A stretch of DNA of 64,000 nt from SAR86 cluster bacterium AG-447-A08 (GTDB taxonomy: Bacteria > Pseudomonadota > Gammaproteobacteria > Magnimaribacterales > Magnimaribacteraceae), in assembly GCA_003212335.1 (NCBI GenBank), contig QCQA01000001.1, forward strand, positions 124,001-188,000. The letters run 5' to 3'. The notes below the pieces were generated by a model that was given only the letters and a program-made list of their open reading frames with translations, did no database searches and had not been told where the DNA came from. The translations under genes and the position numbers were made by a program. Below are positions 10,332-21,272 of this stretch, in pieces. Positions within the stretch are counted from its first letter, which is position 1; every line of letters starts with the position of its first letter.

Positions 10332-11527
10332 AGTTCTATTCCCTCTATCGAAGCTACAGTATTTATATCTTTATCTCCTCGACCAGAAACATTTACTACA
10401 ATAGAGCTGTCTTTACTCATTGTTGGAGCTACTTTTTTTACATAAGCAATTCCATGAGCTGTTTCAAGAGCAGGCATTATGCCTTCTACTCTAGTTAATT
10501 CCTTAAATGCGTCTAGAGCCTCCTCATCATCTGCAGCTTCATATTCGGCTCTTCCAATATCTTTCAACCATGCGTGTTCGGGTCCTACTCCCGGGTAATC
10601 TAATCCTGCCGAAACAGAATGTGTTTCGATAACCTGACCTGCATCATCCTGCATCAGATATGTTCTCATACCGTGAAGCACTCCTTCCTTTCCGTCATTT
10701 AGTGGAGCAGCATGTTTTCCTGTACTCAATCCTAATCCACCCGCTTCAACTCCTATCAATCTAACATTTTTTTTCTCGATAAATGGATAAAATAAACCCA
10801 TTGCATTAGAACCTCCTCCAACACAAGCTACCAACATATCAGGATCCTTCCCAATAATACTCTGACTTTGTTCTAAAACTTCTCTACCTACAACAGCATT
10901 GAAATCTCTCACAATTTGGGGATAGGGATGAGGCCCAGCAACACTACCGATAATATAATAAGTATCATCAACATTCGTTACCCAATCTCTCATCGCCTCA
11001 TTCATTGCGTCTTTAAGGGTAGATGTTCCAGAGCTAACACCAACTACTTTTGCTCCAAGCAATTTAATCCTAAAAACATTGAGTGACTGCCTCTTAATGT
11101 CTTCTTCTCCCATATAGATGATACATTCCAGTCCATGTCGCGCTGCTACAGATGCAGTAGCTACACCATGTTGTCCTGCACCGGTTTCAGCAATTATTCT
11201 TTTCTTACCCATATGTTTTGCAAGCAAAATTTGACCAACAGTATTGTTGATTTTATGCGCTCCAGTATGATTTAGATCTTCGCGTTTAAGAAAAATCTTT
11301 GCTCCACCTAACAACTCCGTCCATCGTTTTGCAAAATATAAAGGGGAAGGTCTTCCAACATAATATTTAAGATCGTCTGTAAATTCCTTAAGGAAGTTTT
11401 CATCATTTTTTATGATTTCATATTGCTCTGATAATTCCTCTAAGGCGGGCACTAAGGTTTCTGCTACGTACCTTCCACCGTATATACCAAATCTTCCATT
11501 TTTATCAGGCATTAATTCTTCAGACAT
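10328..11527 (-). CDS. trpB: Tryptophan synthase beta subunit
   Basis: PLP-dependent enzyme that condenses indole with serine to give tryptophan. In 399 residues it has the PLP-lysine motif [10 protein letters not shown], the following ETGAGQHG motif with the catalytic glutamate, and the phosphate-cup sequence [10 protein letters not shown]. It lies between trpF and trpA, overlapping trpF by eight bases and trpA by four, so the three are translationally coupled. trpE, trpG, trpD and trpC are not in the window. Confidence 0.97.
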   Translation of the reverse strand: MSEELMPDKNGRFGIYGGRYVAETLVPALEELSEQYEIIKNDENFLKEFTDDLKYYVGRPSPLYFAKRWTELLGGAKIFLKREDLNHTGAHKINNTVGQILLAKHMGKKRIIAETGAGQHGVATASVAARHGLECIIYMGEEDIKRQSLNVFRIKLLGAKVVGVSSGTSTLKDAMNEAMRDWVTNVDDTYYIIGSVAGPHPYPQIVRDFNAVVGREVLEQSQSIIGKDPDMLVACVGGGSNAMGLFYPFIEKKNVRLIGVEAGGLGLSTGKHAAPLNDGKEGVLHGMRTYLMQDDAGQVIETHSVSAGLDYPGVGPEHAWLKDIGRAEYEAADDEEALDAFKELTRVEGIMPALETAHGIAYVKKVAPTMSKDSSIVVNVSGRGDKDINTVASIEGIEL

Positions 11528-12143
11528 GAAAACTCCTTACTTTTTCAATTAAATTTTTTAACTTGGAATGATCTTTAATTCCAGGTTCCTTCTCAACGCT
11601 TGAACAGACATCTATACCTATACAATTATTTAATAGTAGAGCTTCTTTAAAATTAGAATCATCAATTCCTCCTGCAACTAGATAGGGGGTTGTTATTCTA
11701 TCTCCTAAGAGATTTAGGTCGAAAGTCTGTCCTGTGCCTCCGTACTCCTCTTCATCAAAACTATCGAAGATGAGCATTTTAGCACTTTTATACTCTTGAT
11801 TAATCTTTTCTAGATCAGTATTTGGCCTAATCCTTATGGCCTTTACATAATTAGCCCCAAAACTTTCACAATATTCTCTATCTTCCTCTCCATGAAATTG
11901 CGGAATAGCATTTGGAATCTGCTTTAAACACTTTGAAACGAATTGTGCAGGTTGATTGACAAAGATTAAAAAGACTTGAAAGGAATTAGGAAGATATTCA
12001 GACAATGTCTTGGCTTCTACTAGCTCTATATGTCTCTTACTTTTTTTGTAAAGATTGAAGCCTACTGCATCAATATTTGTTTTACTAATAAAAGAGAGAT
12101 CTGTGGTATTTGTTATGCCGCAGACTTTAATGAAATGACTCAT
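11520..12143 (-). CDS. trpF: Phosphoribosylanthranilate isomerase
   Basis: Amadori-type isomerase of tryptophan synthesis. The 207-residue TIM barrel starts with FIKVCGIT, carrying the catalytic cysteine (C8), and has the catalytic-aspartate region [19 protein letters not shown]. As in Pseudomonas-type genomes it follows truA (36-base gap), but here trpB and trpA are added directly behind it. Confidence 0.95.
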   Translation of the reverse strand: MSHFIKVCGITNTTDLSFISKTNIDAVGFNLYKKSKRHIELVEAKTLSEYLPNSFQVFLIFVNQPAQFVSKCLKQIPNAIPQFHGEEDREYCESFGANYVKAIRIRPNTDLEKINQEYKSAKMLIFDSFDEEEYGGTGQTFDLNLLGDRITTPYLVAGGIDDSNFKEALLLNNCIGIDVCSSVEKEPGIKDHSKLKNLIEKVRSFHV

Positions 12144-12179
12144 GTTTTAGGATTATAGAATAGAAACACTTAATAGATT

Positions 12180-12962
12180 TTAAATTAGATTATCTTTAAA
12201 ATCTGGTAAGTGATATTTTGCAGGATACTTAGGCCCTAAAAAATATAAACCCGAAGAGCTGACTGTCTTACCTGCAATCCTTCTATCTTTTTCGTTAAGT
12301 ATATTCTTCATTTCTACAGGTTTAATTTCTCTTTTTCCTACCATCAACAATGTTCCAATAATTATTCTAACCATATGTAAAAGGAAAGCATTGGCTCTAA
12401 GTTCAAAGGTTATGAAATTATTTTTCTTCGTAATTTTTATATCTTCTATTGTTCTTACGGGTGAATTTGATTGGCAACCAGATCCTCTAAACGAGCTAAA
12501 ATCATATTCTCCAATGAGATATTTTGAAGCAGCTCTCATGGCCCTGATATCTAGCTTTTGAGGAACAAACAAAGCTCTTTTTGACCAAAGTGCTGAAGGT
12601 GTTTGATTATTCAAAATGCGGTATAAATATGATCGATGTGTAGCTGAATATCGTGCGTGAAATGTTTCGTCTAGCTCTTTTGACCAAAGGACTTTTATAT
12701 CATGTGGTAGATAGGAATTTATTCCTCTAACCCATTCACGTGTTGATCTTCTGGATTCAGTATCAAAATGAACAACTTGCATAAATGCGTGAACACCTGC
12801 ATCAGTTCTACCACTACAAAAAGTTTTAATAGAGTGATTAGCAACCTTGGAAATAGAATTTTCTAGATTCCCTTGAATGGTTTGTTCAGTACTCTTCTGC
12901 TTTTGAAATCCATAATATTCTGATCCATCATATTCAATGCCTAAAGCTACTCTTGATTGCAT
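12180..12962 (-). CDS. truA: tRNA pseudouridine(38-40) synthase
   Basis: Converts uridines 38-40 of the tRNA anticodon stem-loop to pseudouridine. The 260-residue protein has the catalytic motif SGRTDAGVHA with its aspartate, and the supporting motif FHARYSATHRSYLY. It starts three bases after the short fimV-like gene. The leucine/asd-fimV-truA-trpF gene order supports the call. Confidence 0.96.
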   Translation of the reverse strand: MQSRVALGIEYDGSEYYGFQKQKSTEQTIQGNLENSISKVANHSIKTFCSGRTDAGVHAFMQVVHFDTESRRSTREWVRGINSYLPHDIKVLWSKELDETFHARYSATHRSYLYRILNNQTPSALWSKRALFVPQKLDIRAMRAASKYLIGEYDFSSFRGSGCQSNSPVRTIEDIKITKKNNFITFELRANAFLLHMVRIIIGTLLMVGKREIKPVEMKNILNEKDRRIAGKTVSSSGLYFLGPKYPAKYHLPDFKDNLI

Positions 12963-12965
12963 AAA

Positions 12966-13301
12966 TCAGACTCCAATCTTGGATAATAATTGGTCAGCAT
13001 TCCTTTTTTCTTCTGGGCTTGGTCTATCTTCAAGAACTTCTTGCAACAGTCTAATTGCTTCGTCCTTTTGATCCATTTCTATCAAGCTCCTCGAGAGATT
13101 TATCTTCGCAAGCTTCTCATTCCCAATCTCATTCGAAAGATCGATATCATGAATTAAAATTTCCCTTTTCTTTTCAAACCTGAAAATGAATAAAAATAAA
13201 CAAAAGATTGTAAGGCCAAGAAATAGTCCGCTTATGCCTTCTAAGTCTATACCTGTAAATAAGTAAAATTCTGTTTCAAGATTCAATAAAAGGTTTTGCA
13301 T
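12966..13301 (-). CDS. Minimal FimV-like protein (C-terminal domain only)
   Basis: A 111-residue membrane protein with one hydrophobic segment (about residues 17-36), a basic juxtamembrane stretch, and a C-terminal helical TPR-like domain (INLSRSLIEMDQKDEAIRLL, then LQEVLED) that resembles the conserved C-terminus of FimV. FimV is the peptidoglycan-linked polar hub found between asd and truA in Pseudomonas-type genomes, and this gene occupies that position. The LysM domain and the long acidic region of full FimV are missing. I chose the ATG seven bases after the asd stop; an upstream in-frame TTG overlaps asd. The function is inferred from position and C-terminal pattern only. Confidence 0.72.
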   Translation of the reverse strand: MQNLLLNLETEFYLFTGIDLEGISGLFLGLTIFCLFLFIFRFEKKREILIHDIDLSNEIGNEKLAKINLSRSLIEMDQKDEAIRLLQEVLEDRPSPEEKRNADQLLSKIGV

Positions 13302-13308
13302 CTTTGGA

Positions 13309-14319
13309 TTAGTCAAATATCAGATTGGCGATCTGAATACTGTTTAAAGCAGCTCCCTTTAGAAGGTTATCTGCAACCACCCACATATTCATTCTACAAT
13401 CATCCCAAAGATCTTTCCTTAGCCTCCCTACGTGAACAAGGTAATCTCCGTCCGCGTCTGTAGCTGCTGTGGGATAGTCATTAGCACCAAGATCATAATG
13501 TAATTTTAATCCTGGAGAATTACTTAGCAATTTCACAACCACATCTTCTGTTAAGGGCTTTTCTGTAAGTATATGAATAGATTCTGAGTGACCATTAAGA
13601 ACTGGAACTCTTACACAAGTTGCAGCGACATGTATATTTGAATCAAGAATTTTGTGTGTTTCCTTCAAAAGTTTATTCTCTTCTTTAGTGTATCTATTCT
13701 CCTCCATTACATCACAGTGAGGTAATGCATTATTGGCAATTTGCTTAGGATAAACATTATTTTCAAGTTCATTATGTCCTTGGTAAGCACTTAATTGATC
13801 CAGTAATTCTTCAGTAGCTTCCTTACCGGTGCCTGAAACAGCCTGCAGGGTTGTGATATCTATCCGTTTAATCTTAAATTCTTCGTGAATAGGCTTAAGG
13901 GCAACTAACATCTGGATAGTTGAGCAATTTGGATTTGCTATGATTGAAGGTAAATCATAATTTGATAGCTCATCTCCATTAACCTCAGGAACAATAAGGG
14001 CTATTTCATCGTCGTACCTAAAACAAGAGGAATTATCTACAACCACACAACCTTGAGATACAGCTTTAGGTGCATATTCAGCAGAGACAGAAGCACCAGC
14101 CGAAAAGAGAGCCAAGTCAGTGTAACTAAAATCATATTCAGCAAGATCTTTTATAATATGTTCTTTTCCTCGAAAAGTAACTGATCTTCCTTTTGATTTT
14201 TGACTTGCTAGCAGATCTATTTCAGCCTCGGGGAAAAAATTATTTTCAAGCAAATTCTGGAAAGCTTGACCTACCATACCTGTTGCACCTGCTACGGCTA
14301 TTCTTTTTGCTTTTTTCAT
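13309..14319 (-). CDS. asd: Aspartate-semialdehyde dehydrogenase
   Basis: Reduces aspartyl phosphate to the semialdehyde on the way to lysine, threonine, methionine and diaminopimelate. It has the N-terminal NADP-binding motif AVAGATGMVG and the catalytic cysteine C132 in ANPNCSTIQM. The 336-residue length fits the shorter Pseudomonas-type branch rather than the 367-residue E. coli Asd. It lies two bases after leuB, and its stop region leads into the fimV-like gene. Confidence 0.96.
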   Translation of the reverse strand: MKKAKRIAVAGATGMVGQAFQNLLENNFFPEAEIDLLASQKSKGRSVTFRGKEHIIKDLAEYDFSYTDLALFSAGASVSAEYAPKAVSQGCVVVDNSSCFRYDDEIALIVPEVNGDELSNYDLPSIIANPNCSTIQMLVALKPIHEEFKIKRIDITTLQAVSGTGKEATEELLDQLSAYQGHNELENNVYPKQIANNALPHCDVMEENRYTKEENKLLKETHKILDSNIHVAATCVRVPVLNGHSESIHILTEKPLTEDVVVKLLSNSPGLKLHYDLGANDYPTAATDADGDYLVHVGRLRKDLWDDCRMNMWVVADNLLKGAALNSIQIANLIFD

Positions 14320-14321
14320 CT

Positions 14322-15392
14322 TTATATCAATTTTTCAATAATCTTATTACCCATATCTGAGGTAGATAATTTTTTATTATCATCTCCTTCAAGATCATGA
14401 GTTATATAACCCTCAGATAATACTTCTTGAATAGCATTTTCTATCGCAGATGAGGCTTTGTTTAAGCTAAAACTGTACTTTAACATCATGGCAACTGAAA
14501 GAATTGCTGCTATGGGATTGGCAAGTCCTTTACCAGAAATATCCGGTGCCGAACCATGAACAGGTTCGTATAAACCTTGATTTTTAGAGTTTAAAGAAGC
14601 TGAAGGAAGCATACCTATCGAACCGGTAAGCATTGCTGCAATATCCGAAAGTATGTCGCCAAATAAATTTCCAGTAACTATTACATCGAATTGTTTCGGT
14701 TCTCTAACTAATTGCATAGCGGCATTATCAACAAGCATATGAGATAAGTGAACATCAGGGTACTCGCTAGCCAATTTTGAAATTACTTCTCTCCACAAAA
14801 CACTAACCTCTAGTACATTAGCTTTATCTACAGAGCATAAATGTTTATTTCTTTTTTGAGCCGCTTCGAAAGCAACTCTACCAATTCTTTCAATTTCATC
14901 TCTTGAATAAACCATAGTATTGAAAGCTGATTGATTAGAATCAGAAGTACCCCTAGGTTCTCCAAAATATATTCCACCTGTTAGTTCCCTAATAATTAGA
15001 AGATCAAGATCTAGAACTTTTTCTGATTTTAAAGAGGAGGAGTCACTCAAATATTTTGATAAGATTGCGGGTCTGAGGTTTGCAAATAAATCTAGTTCTG
15101 ATCGTAAACCAAGTAAAGCTCTCTCTGGTCTGAGGTCATATTGAAGATTATCCCATGCAGGACCTCCAACAGCCCCTAGTAGTATCGCATCTGATTTTTT
15201 AGCTGCCTCTAATGTTGCCTCAGGCAAGGGTTTACCAAACTCTTCATATGCACATCCGCCAACAACTGATTGCGAAATATTTATCCCTAAATCTTGAGCA
15301 TCATTTAAATACTCGAGAACTTTTCTTGCTTCGTTGCTAACTTCGGGTCCTATTCCATCTCCTGGTAGAAATAGAACTTCTCTACTTTTCAT
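14322..15392 (-). CDS. leuB: 3-isopropylmalate dehydrogenase
   Basis: NAD-dependent oxidative decarboxylation of 3-isopropylmalate in leucine synthesis. From the chosen start the protein is 356 residues, beginning [18 protein letters not shown], and it has the substrate-loop sequence [13 protein letters not shown] and the nucleotide-site motif [12 protein letters not shown]. The ATG at 15392 lies within the leuD tail with a GGGG ribosome-binding stretch 6-10 bases upstream, overlapping leuD by 11 bases. A longer reading from 15446 adds 18 residues not found in the family and was rejected. Confidence 0.96.
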   Translation of the reverse strand: MKSREVLFLPGDGIGPEVSNEARKVLEYLNDAQDLGINISQSVVGGCAYEEFGKPLPEATLEAAKKSDAILLGAVGGPAWDNLQYDLRPERALLGLRSELDLFANLRPAILSKYLSDSSSLKSEKVLDLDLLIIRELTGGIYFGEPRGTSDSNQSAFNTMVYSRDEIERIGRVAFEAAQKRNKHLCSVDKANVLEVSVLWREVISKLASEYPDVHLSHMLVDNAAMQLVREPKQFDVIVTGNLFGDILSDIAAMLTGSIGMLPSASLNSKNQGLYEPVHGSAPDISGKGLANPIAAILSVAMMLKYSFSLNKASSAIENAIQEVLSEGYITHDLEGDDNKKLSTSDMGNKIIEKLI

Positions 15393-16038
15393 TTTTATTC
15401 CCCATTTTAAAAATCCAAGGTGACTCCATTGCCCTTTTCTCTTCAAATTCTTTTATTTCTGCTGCATGAATGAGACTTAATCCGATTTCATCTAAACCCT
15501 CTAGAATGCATTTCTTTCTGAAAGGATCTATCTCAAAAGTAGCAATTTCATTATCTTCAAAGAAGATAACTTGATTTTCTAAATCGATTTCAATTTCTTT
15601 ACCTTCCTCTGCAATATTGAGCATCATAGAAATCTCTTCAGATGAGAGAGTTATTGGTAAAAGACCGTTGTTAAAACAGTTGTTATAAAAAATATCTGCA
15701 AAACTCTCAGCAATAACAACCTTGAAACCAAAATCCATTAAGGACCAAACTGCATGTTCGCGACTAGAACCACAACCAAAGTTTTTCTTGCTAATCAATA
15801 TGTCAGCACCGTTGAATCTCTCTTGATTCAGAATAAATTCTTTATTTGGCTTTCTCTGACTAACATCTTGTCCGGGAAAACCTTCGTCTTCATACCTCCA
15901 TGCATCGAATAGATTAGGTCCAAAACCACTCTTTTTAATAGATTTTAGAAACTGTTTAGGGATGATTTGATCGGTATCTATATTGTCTCTGTCAATGGGA
16001 ACAGCCCTTCCACGATGAAAAGTGAATGTATTTTTCAT
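15382..16038 (-). CDS. leuD: 3-isopropylmalate dehydratase small subunit
   Basis: Swivel-domain subunit that completes the LeuC active site. The 218-residue protein has [16 protein letters not shown] near the N-terminus and the substrate-recognition motif [12 protein letters not shown]. The start overlaps the leuC stop by four bases (ATGA), and the end contains the leuB ribosome-binding site, so leuC, leuD and leuB are tightly coupled. Confidence 0.96.
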   Translation of the reverse strand: MKNTFTFHRGRAVPIDRDNIDTDQIIPKQFLKSIKKSGFGPNLFDAWRYEDEGFPGQDVSQRKPNKEFILNQERFNGADILISKKNFGCGSSREHAVWSLMDFGFKVVIAESFADIFYNNCFNNGLLPITLSSEEISMMLNIAEEGKEIEIDLENQVIFFEDNEIATFEIDPFRKKCILEGLDEIGLSLIHAAEIKEFEEKRAMESPWIFKMGNKNEK

Positions 16039-17429
16039 GGCAAGTACTCCCTTACATCAACGAAATGGCCTTCTATAGCTGAAGCTGCAGCCGTACTAGG
16101 AGAGACAAGATGTGTTCTACCACCATATCCCTGTCTTCCTTCAAAATTCCTATTTGAAGTTGATGCACAATGCTCTCCATCACCAAGTTGATCTGGATTC
16201 ATGGCTAAACACATAGAACATCCTGGTGCTCTCCATTCAAATCCTGAATCCATAAACACCTTATCAAGACCTTCCTCAACGGCTTGTTTAGAAACTAGAC
16301 CAGATCCAGGCACTACAATTGCTCGTTTAATTGAGTCTGATATCTTTTTTCCTTCCAACACTTTCGCAGCCTCTCTCAAATCTTCGATCCTAGAATTAGT
16401 ACAAGAACCTATAAATACTTGATCAAGCTTTATATCTTTAATTTTTTTACCAGGTTCCAAATCCATATAATCTAGGGCATGTTGAATAGATTCACTGTCA
16501 GGTTCAGGAATAAAACCGTCAATGTCAATCACCATCTCTGGGGATGTTCCCCAGGTAACTTGAGGTGCAATTAAAGATCCGTCTATCTCTATTTCTTTAT
16601 CAAATTTAGCATCCTCATCGCTAATCAATTCTTCCCATTGACTCTTTGCATGAATCCATTGCTCTCCGGTGGGAGCAAATGGTCTATTTTTGATATAAGC
16701 CTCTGTAGTCTGGTCATAGGCAACTAAGCCAGCTCTTGCTCCTGCTTCTATTGCCATATTGCAAACAGTCATTCTTCCTTCAATAGACATGTTTTCTATT
16801 ACAGATCCCGCGTACTCTATTGCATAACCAGTACCCCCTGCCGTTCCTATCTTTCCTATTACTGCGAGAGTAACGTCCTTGGGAGTTACTCCTTTCTGTA
16901 AATCACCATTGATTATGACTCTCATGTTTTGCAATTTAGAAGTTTTGAGGCATTGCGTTGCAAGGACATGCTCTACTTCGGATGTACCTATACCCATGGA
17001 AAGTGTAGCCAATGCCCCGTGAGTTGAAGTGTGTGAGTCCCCACATACAATTGTCATGCCTGGAAGTGTTAAACCTTGCTCTGGGCCTACGACATGGACG
17101 ATACCCTGACGTATATCATGAATATCAAATTGTAAAATATCATGTTGTTTGCAGTTTTCATCCAAGGTGACTACTTGTAACTTAGCGACCTCATCATTTA
17201 TACCTTGAATACCCTTTGCTCTGTCCGTAGTTGGAACATTATGATCGGGGGTGGCAATATTTGATGAAATTCTCCACGGTTTTCTTCCGGCTATTTTTAG
17301 ACCTTCGAAAGCTTGAGGAGAGGTAACTTCATGAATTAAATGTCTGTCTATATATAATAGATGAGTGCCGTCCTCCCTTTGTGCAACTTCATGAAGGTTC
17401 CATAACTTATCGTATAAAGTCTGTGGCAT
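16035..17429 (-). CDS. leuC: 3-isopropylmalate dehydratase large subunit
   Basis: [4Fe-4S] isomerase of leucine synthesis, related to aconitase. The 464-residue protein has the cluster cysteines in FIGSCTNSR and [11 protein letters not shown] and the conserved [11 protein letters not shown] motif. It is the first of the leuCDB genes and starts eight bases after the aroC stop, so aroC and the leu genes may share a transcript. leuA is not in the window. Confidence 0.97.
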   Translation of the reverse strand: MPQTLYDKLWNLHEVAQREDGTHLLYIDRHLIHEVTSPQAFEGLKIAGRKPWRISSNIATPDHNVPTTDRAKGIQGINDEVAKLQVVTLDENCKQHDILQFDIHDIRQGIVHVVGPEQGLTLPGMTIVCGDSHTSTHGALATLSMGIGTSEVEHVLATQCLKTSKLQNMRVIINGDLQKGVTPKDVTLAVIGKIGTAGGTGYAIEYAGSVIENMSIEGRMTVCNMAIEAGARAGLVAYDQTTEAYIKNRPFAPTGEQWIHAKSQWEELISDEDAKFDKEIEIDGSLIAPQVTWGTSPEMVIDIDGFIPEPDSESIQHALDYMDLEPGKKIKDIKLDQVFIGSCTNSRIEDLREAAKVLEGKKISDSIKRAIVVPGSGLVSKQAVEEGLDKVFMDSGFEWRAPGCSMCLAMNPDQLGDGEHCASTSNRNFEGRQGYGGRTHLVSPSTAAASAIEGHFVDVREYLP

Positions 17430-17437
17430 AAGATAAT

Positions 17438-18526
17438 TTAAGAATAGTCAGGTATATCAGTTACGACATCCGCATTCTGTGCTCTGTTTCGTAGGAAATG
17501 ATCCATAATAACAAGAGCTGTCATTGCCTCAGCAATTGGAGTTGCTCTAACACCTACACAAGGATCATGCCTTCCTTTAACTTGTATTTCTTGAGACTCA
17601 CCAGAACTATCTATCGTTTTACCTTCCTTGTTAATACTGGAGGTAGGTTTTAAAGCTATTGAAAGATTTATATCCTGTCCTGTACTTATACCTCCGGAAA
17701 TTCCTCCTGAATTATTCGACAAGAAACCATCTGGAGACATTTCATCTCTTGCATCTGAACCTTTAGAGGCTATCAGACCAAAACCCTTACCGATTTCAAA
17801 ACCTTTGACAGCATTGATACTCATCAACCCTTTTGCTAAATCAGCTTCAAGTTTATCGAAGACTGGCTCACCCAAACCTATTGGCATATTAGAAACAGTA
17901 ACTTCAATTTTAGCACCTATAGAATCACCTTCTTTTCTAAGATTATCTATCAAAGTTTCTATATCCTCTAAAACTTCAGAATCAGGACAAAAGAATGGAT
18001 TTTTATCTATTTGGGTAAGATCAATTTTATTAACTTCAATCGTACCGATCTGAGATAAATATCCTTTAACGTTAATGCCTTGTTTATCGCTTAAATATTT
18101 TTTTGCTATTGCACCTGCAGCAACTCTCATAGCTGTTTCTCTAGCAGAAGATCTTCCTCCTCCCCTGTGATCTCTGTGACCATATTTTTTTGAATAAACG
18201 TAATCAGCATGGGAGGGTCTAAAAACATCTTTTAAGTCATCATAATCTTTTGATTTCTGATCTTTATTTCTGATGAGCAAACCAATTGGTGTTCCCGTCG
18301 TCTTGCCTTCAAAAACTCCAGATAGAATTTCTACCTCATCATCTTCTTTCCTTTGAGTAGTATATTTTGAAGAACCTGGCTTTCTTTTATCTAGTTCGCT
18401 CTGTATATCCTCTTTTGATAAATCTAATCCGGGAGGACAACCATCAATGACACACCCCAGGGCTATGCCATGACTCTCACCGAAAGTGGTCACAACAAAT
18501 GAATTTCCAAAAGAATTTCCTGACAT
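17438..18526 (-). CDS. aroC: Chorismate synthase
   Basis: Reduced-flavin-dependent last step of the shikimate pathway, making chorismate for the aromatic amino acids and folate. In 362 residues it has the FGESHG motif near the N-terminus, [18 protein letters not shown] in the middle and the late [11 protein letters not shown] motif. It is divergent from the HAD gene. Chorismate feeds the trp genes downstream on this strand, though trpE is not here. Confidence 0.97.
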   Translation of the reverse strand: MSGNSFGNSFVVTTFGESHGIALGCVIDGCPPGLDLSKEDIQSELDKRKPGSSKYTTQRKEDDEVEILSGVFEGKTTGTPIGLLIRNKDQKSKDYDDLKDVFRPSHADYVYSKKYGHRDHRGGGRSSARETAMRVAAGAIAKKYLSDKQGINVKGYLSQIGTIEVNKIDLTQIDKNPFFCPDSEVLEDIETLIDNLRKEGDSIGAKIEVTVSNMPIGLGEPVFDKLEADLAKGLMSINAVKGFEIGKGFGLIASKGSDARDEMSPDGFLSNNSGGISGGISTGQDINLSIALKPTSSINKEGKTIDSSGESQEIQVKGRHDPCVGVRATPIAEAMTALVIMDHFLRNRAQNADVVTDIPDYS

Positions 18527-18647
18527 ATATTTATCTAATTACTCTACTGGGGGTGCGATTATAGAATTTTTAAGGATTTTGGGTATTAAATTTGATATTT
18601 ATTTGAAAACATCCAATATACTTCATCTAAAAAAAGATAGACGTCAT

Positions 18648-19289
18648 ATGATTAAAGCAGTTTTTTGGGATTTTGGAGGAGTTATAACCAGTAGCCCTTT
18701 TGAATCCTTCAATAGGTTTGAAAAAGAAAATGATTTACCAAAAGACTTTCTTCGTTCAGTGAATTCTACCAACCCTGACTCAAATGCATGGGCCAAGCTA
18801 GAAAGAAACGAGGTAAATTTAGAAGAATTCGACAAATTGTTTGAGATAGAGAGTAAAAAACTAGGCCATCCAGTAAAAGGAAAAGATGTAATTGCTCTTT
18901 TAAGAGGCCAGGTCAGACCTGAAATGATTGCAGCTTTAAAAAAAATTAAAGGTAACCTGCTTCAGGCATGTCTTACAAATAATATTCAATCAATGGGTGA
19001 TATAGACTTTGATGGCAATGTCTCAGCCTCTGGAAAACATGATCAAGTGATGGAATTATTTGACTTCGTTTTTGAATCTAGCAAAGAGAATGTAAGAAAA
19101 CCTGATCCTGACTTCTACTTACGCGCTTGCAAGAGGGGTAATGTAGATCCTGCAGATGTAGTTTTTTTAGATGATCTTGGTATAAACCTCAAGCCCGCCA
19201 GAGAACTAGGAATGAAAACAATAAAAGTTATTCAACCAATGGATGCCCTATCAGAGCTAAATGCTTACTTAGATATCAATATTGATTAA
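18648..19289 (+). CDS. HAD-superfamily hydrolase (subfamily IA phosphatase)
   Basis: A 213-residue phosphatase-like protein. HAD motif I is atypical at the first position: VFWDFGGVI has D and then G where many members have DxD, which is usual in the subgroup related to the N-terminal domains of ACAD10 and soluble epoxide hydrolase. Motif III is KPDPDFY and motif IV is FLDDLGINLKPARELGM. The ATG at 18648 starts the domain cleanly; a longer reading runs back into aroC and was rejected. The substrate is unknown. It ends one base before convergent yqhA. Confidence 0.8.
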   Translation: MIKAVFWDFGGVITSSPFESFNRFEKENDLPKDFLRSVNSTNPDSNAWAKLERNEVNLEEFDKLFEIESKKLGHPVKGKDVIALLRGQVRPEMIAALKKIKGNLLQACLTNNIQSMGDIDFDGNVSASGKHDQVMELFDFVFESSKENVRKPDPDFYLRACKRGNVDPADVVFLDDLGINLKPARELGMKTIKVIQPMDALSELNAYLDINID

Positions 19290-19805
19290 TTAGATACTCT
19301 TTGACTTGGAGGTAACAAAGTCCATGAGAGCAAGTAGTACTCCGGAAAGTATAAAGATTAGATGAACAACTACCATCCAGAAAATTTCTCTATCACTTAT
19401 CTGTGATAAATCCATAAAAGCTGCAAGAAGATTAATACCAGAAATAGTGACAATGGATGCTACTAGTTTTAATTTTAATTCGCTGAAATCTACAGTGCCC
19501 ATCCAGGTAGGTCTATCTTCGCTCTCTTCTGCCACATGTATCTTGGAAACGAAATTTTCATATCCAGCAAAAATAATCATCAAAACTAAGTTGCCTACCA
19601 AGACTAAATCCACAATGTGCAAAACAAAAAGCATAATGCCTTTCACGTCCTGTAGAAGCATTACAGGTAAGTAGTTAACTGTTTCTTGGATAACTTTTAC
19701 TGTAATAAATAGGAGAGATAAACAGAGCACTATGTATATAGGTGCCAGAAGCCACCTACTCGCGAATATAAGGCGCTCTAAAAAATCTTCTAGAAAGTCT
19801 CTCAT
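19290..19805 (-). CDS. yqhA: YqhA family inner-membrane protein (UPF0114)
   Basis: A 171-residue protein with four predicted membrane segments and the family's opening pattern (LERLIFASRWLLAPIY), plus the region EESEDRPTWMGTVDFSELKLK between segments. The function of the family is not known. It starts three bases after prpD, so it is probably the last gene of the thrH-prp operon. Confidence 0.85.
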   Translation of the reverse strand: MRDFLEDFLERLIFASRWLLAPIYIVLCLSLLFITVKVIQETVNYLPVMLLQDVKGIMLFVLHIVDLVLVGNLVLMIIFAGYENFVSKIHVAEESEDRPTWMGTVDFSELKLKLVASIVTISGINLLAAFMDLSQISDREIFWMVVVHLIFILSGVLLALMDFVTSKSKSI

Positions 19806-19808
19806 GAA

Positions 19809-21257
19809 TTATTCAGCAACGAAAAGATCCATGAAGTCTAGAACAGAAGTTTTTTCTAGATTGTTTTGATCCATACACAAGTTTAAGATATTTTGGCATC
19901 TTTCTTCTGAAAATTGAGTGGCTAAGTTCCTCTCAAACTTTTCAACAAGCAGAGGGATTCCCTGTTCTCTTCTGCGTCTATGACCTATTGGATATTCAAC
20001 CTCAATTTTATCAGTTGAAGTACCATCCTTAAAAAGAATCTGTATAGCATTAGCAATCGAGCGTTTATCAGATTCTAGATACTCCTCTGTATATCTGATA
20101 TCTTCTTCAATCACCATTTTTTCTCTTAATTGATCTACCAATGGATCAGAAGCCACGTCATCTTCATAGTCCTCAGCAACTAAATCTCCTTTTAGGAGTC
20201 CGATTGCGGTCATATATTGAAGACAATGATCTCTGTCAGCCGGATTATTGAGGACGCCTTCTTTGCTTATGATTCTTATTGCTGACTCATGAGTTGAAAT
20301 TAAGATCTTATCAATATCATCTAATTTATCTTTAACTTGATCGTGAAGTGTAACAGCTGCTTCAACTGCAGTTTGAGCATGGAACTCAGCAGGGAAGGAG
20401 ATTTTAAAAAGCACATTCTCCATAACATATGAATCAAAATTTCTAGGAAGACTGAATGAATTCCCTTTAAATTGAACGTCATAAAAACCCCATGTAGGCG
20501 CAGTAAGAACACTTGGATAGCCTATCTGACCCTTTTGAGTTAATAAAACTAACTGAAGAGCTCTACTTGTTGCGTCTCCAGCTGCCCAGGACTTTCTTGG
20601 ACCTGCATTTGGAGCATGTCTATAAGTTCTTAAACTCTGTCCATCTACCCATGCTTGCGATAATGCATCAATGGTTTGGTCTTTACTCAAACCAAACATT
20701 GAAGAAATGACGGCAGTAGAGGCAACCTTTACCAGAACAACATGATCAAGTCCTACTCTATTGAAACTATTTTCTAGAGCTAAAACACCTTGAATCTCAT
20801 GTGCTTTAATCATATTGGTCAAAACATCTTTCATAGTAAGAGGATCCTTACCCTCTGATACATTCTTTTGAGATAAATAATCAGCAGCAGCTAATATTCC
20901 TCCAAGATTATCTGACGGATGTCCCCACTCAGCTGCCAACCAAGTATCATTAAAGTCTAGCCATCTGATAATTGCACCAATATCCCAAGCGCCCTTCACA
21001 GGATCTAAAACATGATTTGTTCCAGGAACTCTTACACCACCAGGTACTTCTGTTCCTTCAACGTAAGGGCCTAGTAAATTTTTGCAATCTGGAAAAGTAA
21101 GTGCAAGCAATCCACAACCCAACGTGTCCATTAAGCAATTTCGAGCCGTATCATACGCTTCTGCACTTTCTATATTTTTATCTAATACATAATCTGCTAT
21201 TTTAACTAGTACGTCATCAGGGTTAGGACGTACGTTTGTTTCAACGTTTCCAGACAT
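19809..21257 (-). CDS. prpD: 2-methylcitrate dehydratase (MmgE/PrpD family)
   Basis: Dehydrates 2-methylcitrate to 2-methyl-cis-aconitate in propionate breakdown. The 482-residue length matches E. coli PrpD (483), and the protein has the family motifs [33 protein letters not shown] and [22 protein letters not shown]. It follows prpC by 15 bases in a thrH-prpB-prpC-prpD-yqhA operon, which makes the 2-methylcitrate assignment firm. AcnB can perform the next hydration. Confidence 0.93.
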   Translation of the reverse strand: MSGNVETNVRPNPDDVLVKIADYVLDKNIESAEAYDTARNCLMDTLGCGLLALTFPDCKNLLGPYVEGTEVPGGVRVPGTNHVLDPVKGAWDIGAIIRWLDFNDTWLAAEWGHPSDNLGGILAAADYLSQKNVSEGKDPLTMKDVLTNMIKAHEIQGVLALENSFNRVGLDHVVLVKVASTAVISSMFGLSKDQTIDALSQAWVDGQSLRTYRHAPNAGPRKSWAAGDATSRALQLVLLTQKGQIGYPSVLTAPTWGFYDVQFKGNSFSLPRNFDSYVMENVLFKISFPAEFHAQTAVEAAVTLHDQVKDKLDDIDKILISTHESAIRIISKEGVLNNPADRDHCLQYMTAIGLLKGDLVAEDYEDDVASDPLVDQLREKMVIEEDIRYTEEYLESDKRSIANAIQILFKDGTSTDKIEVEYPIGHRRRREQGIPLLVEKFERNLATQFSEERCQNILNLCMDQNNLEKTSVLDFMDLFVAE

Positions 21258-21272
21258 AATTTTTTCCTTTAA

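Noticed and set aside
15393-15446. Longer leuB start
   Set aside because: It adds 18 residues absent from the family and overlaps leuD by 65 bases; the internal ATG has a good ribosome-binding site.
18486-18647. N-terminal extension of the HAD phosphatase reaching into aroC
   Set aside because: The HAD domain begins at the ATG at 18648; the extension overlaps aroC in antisense and shows no family similarity.
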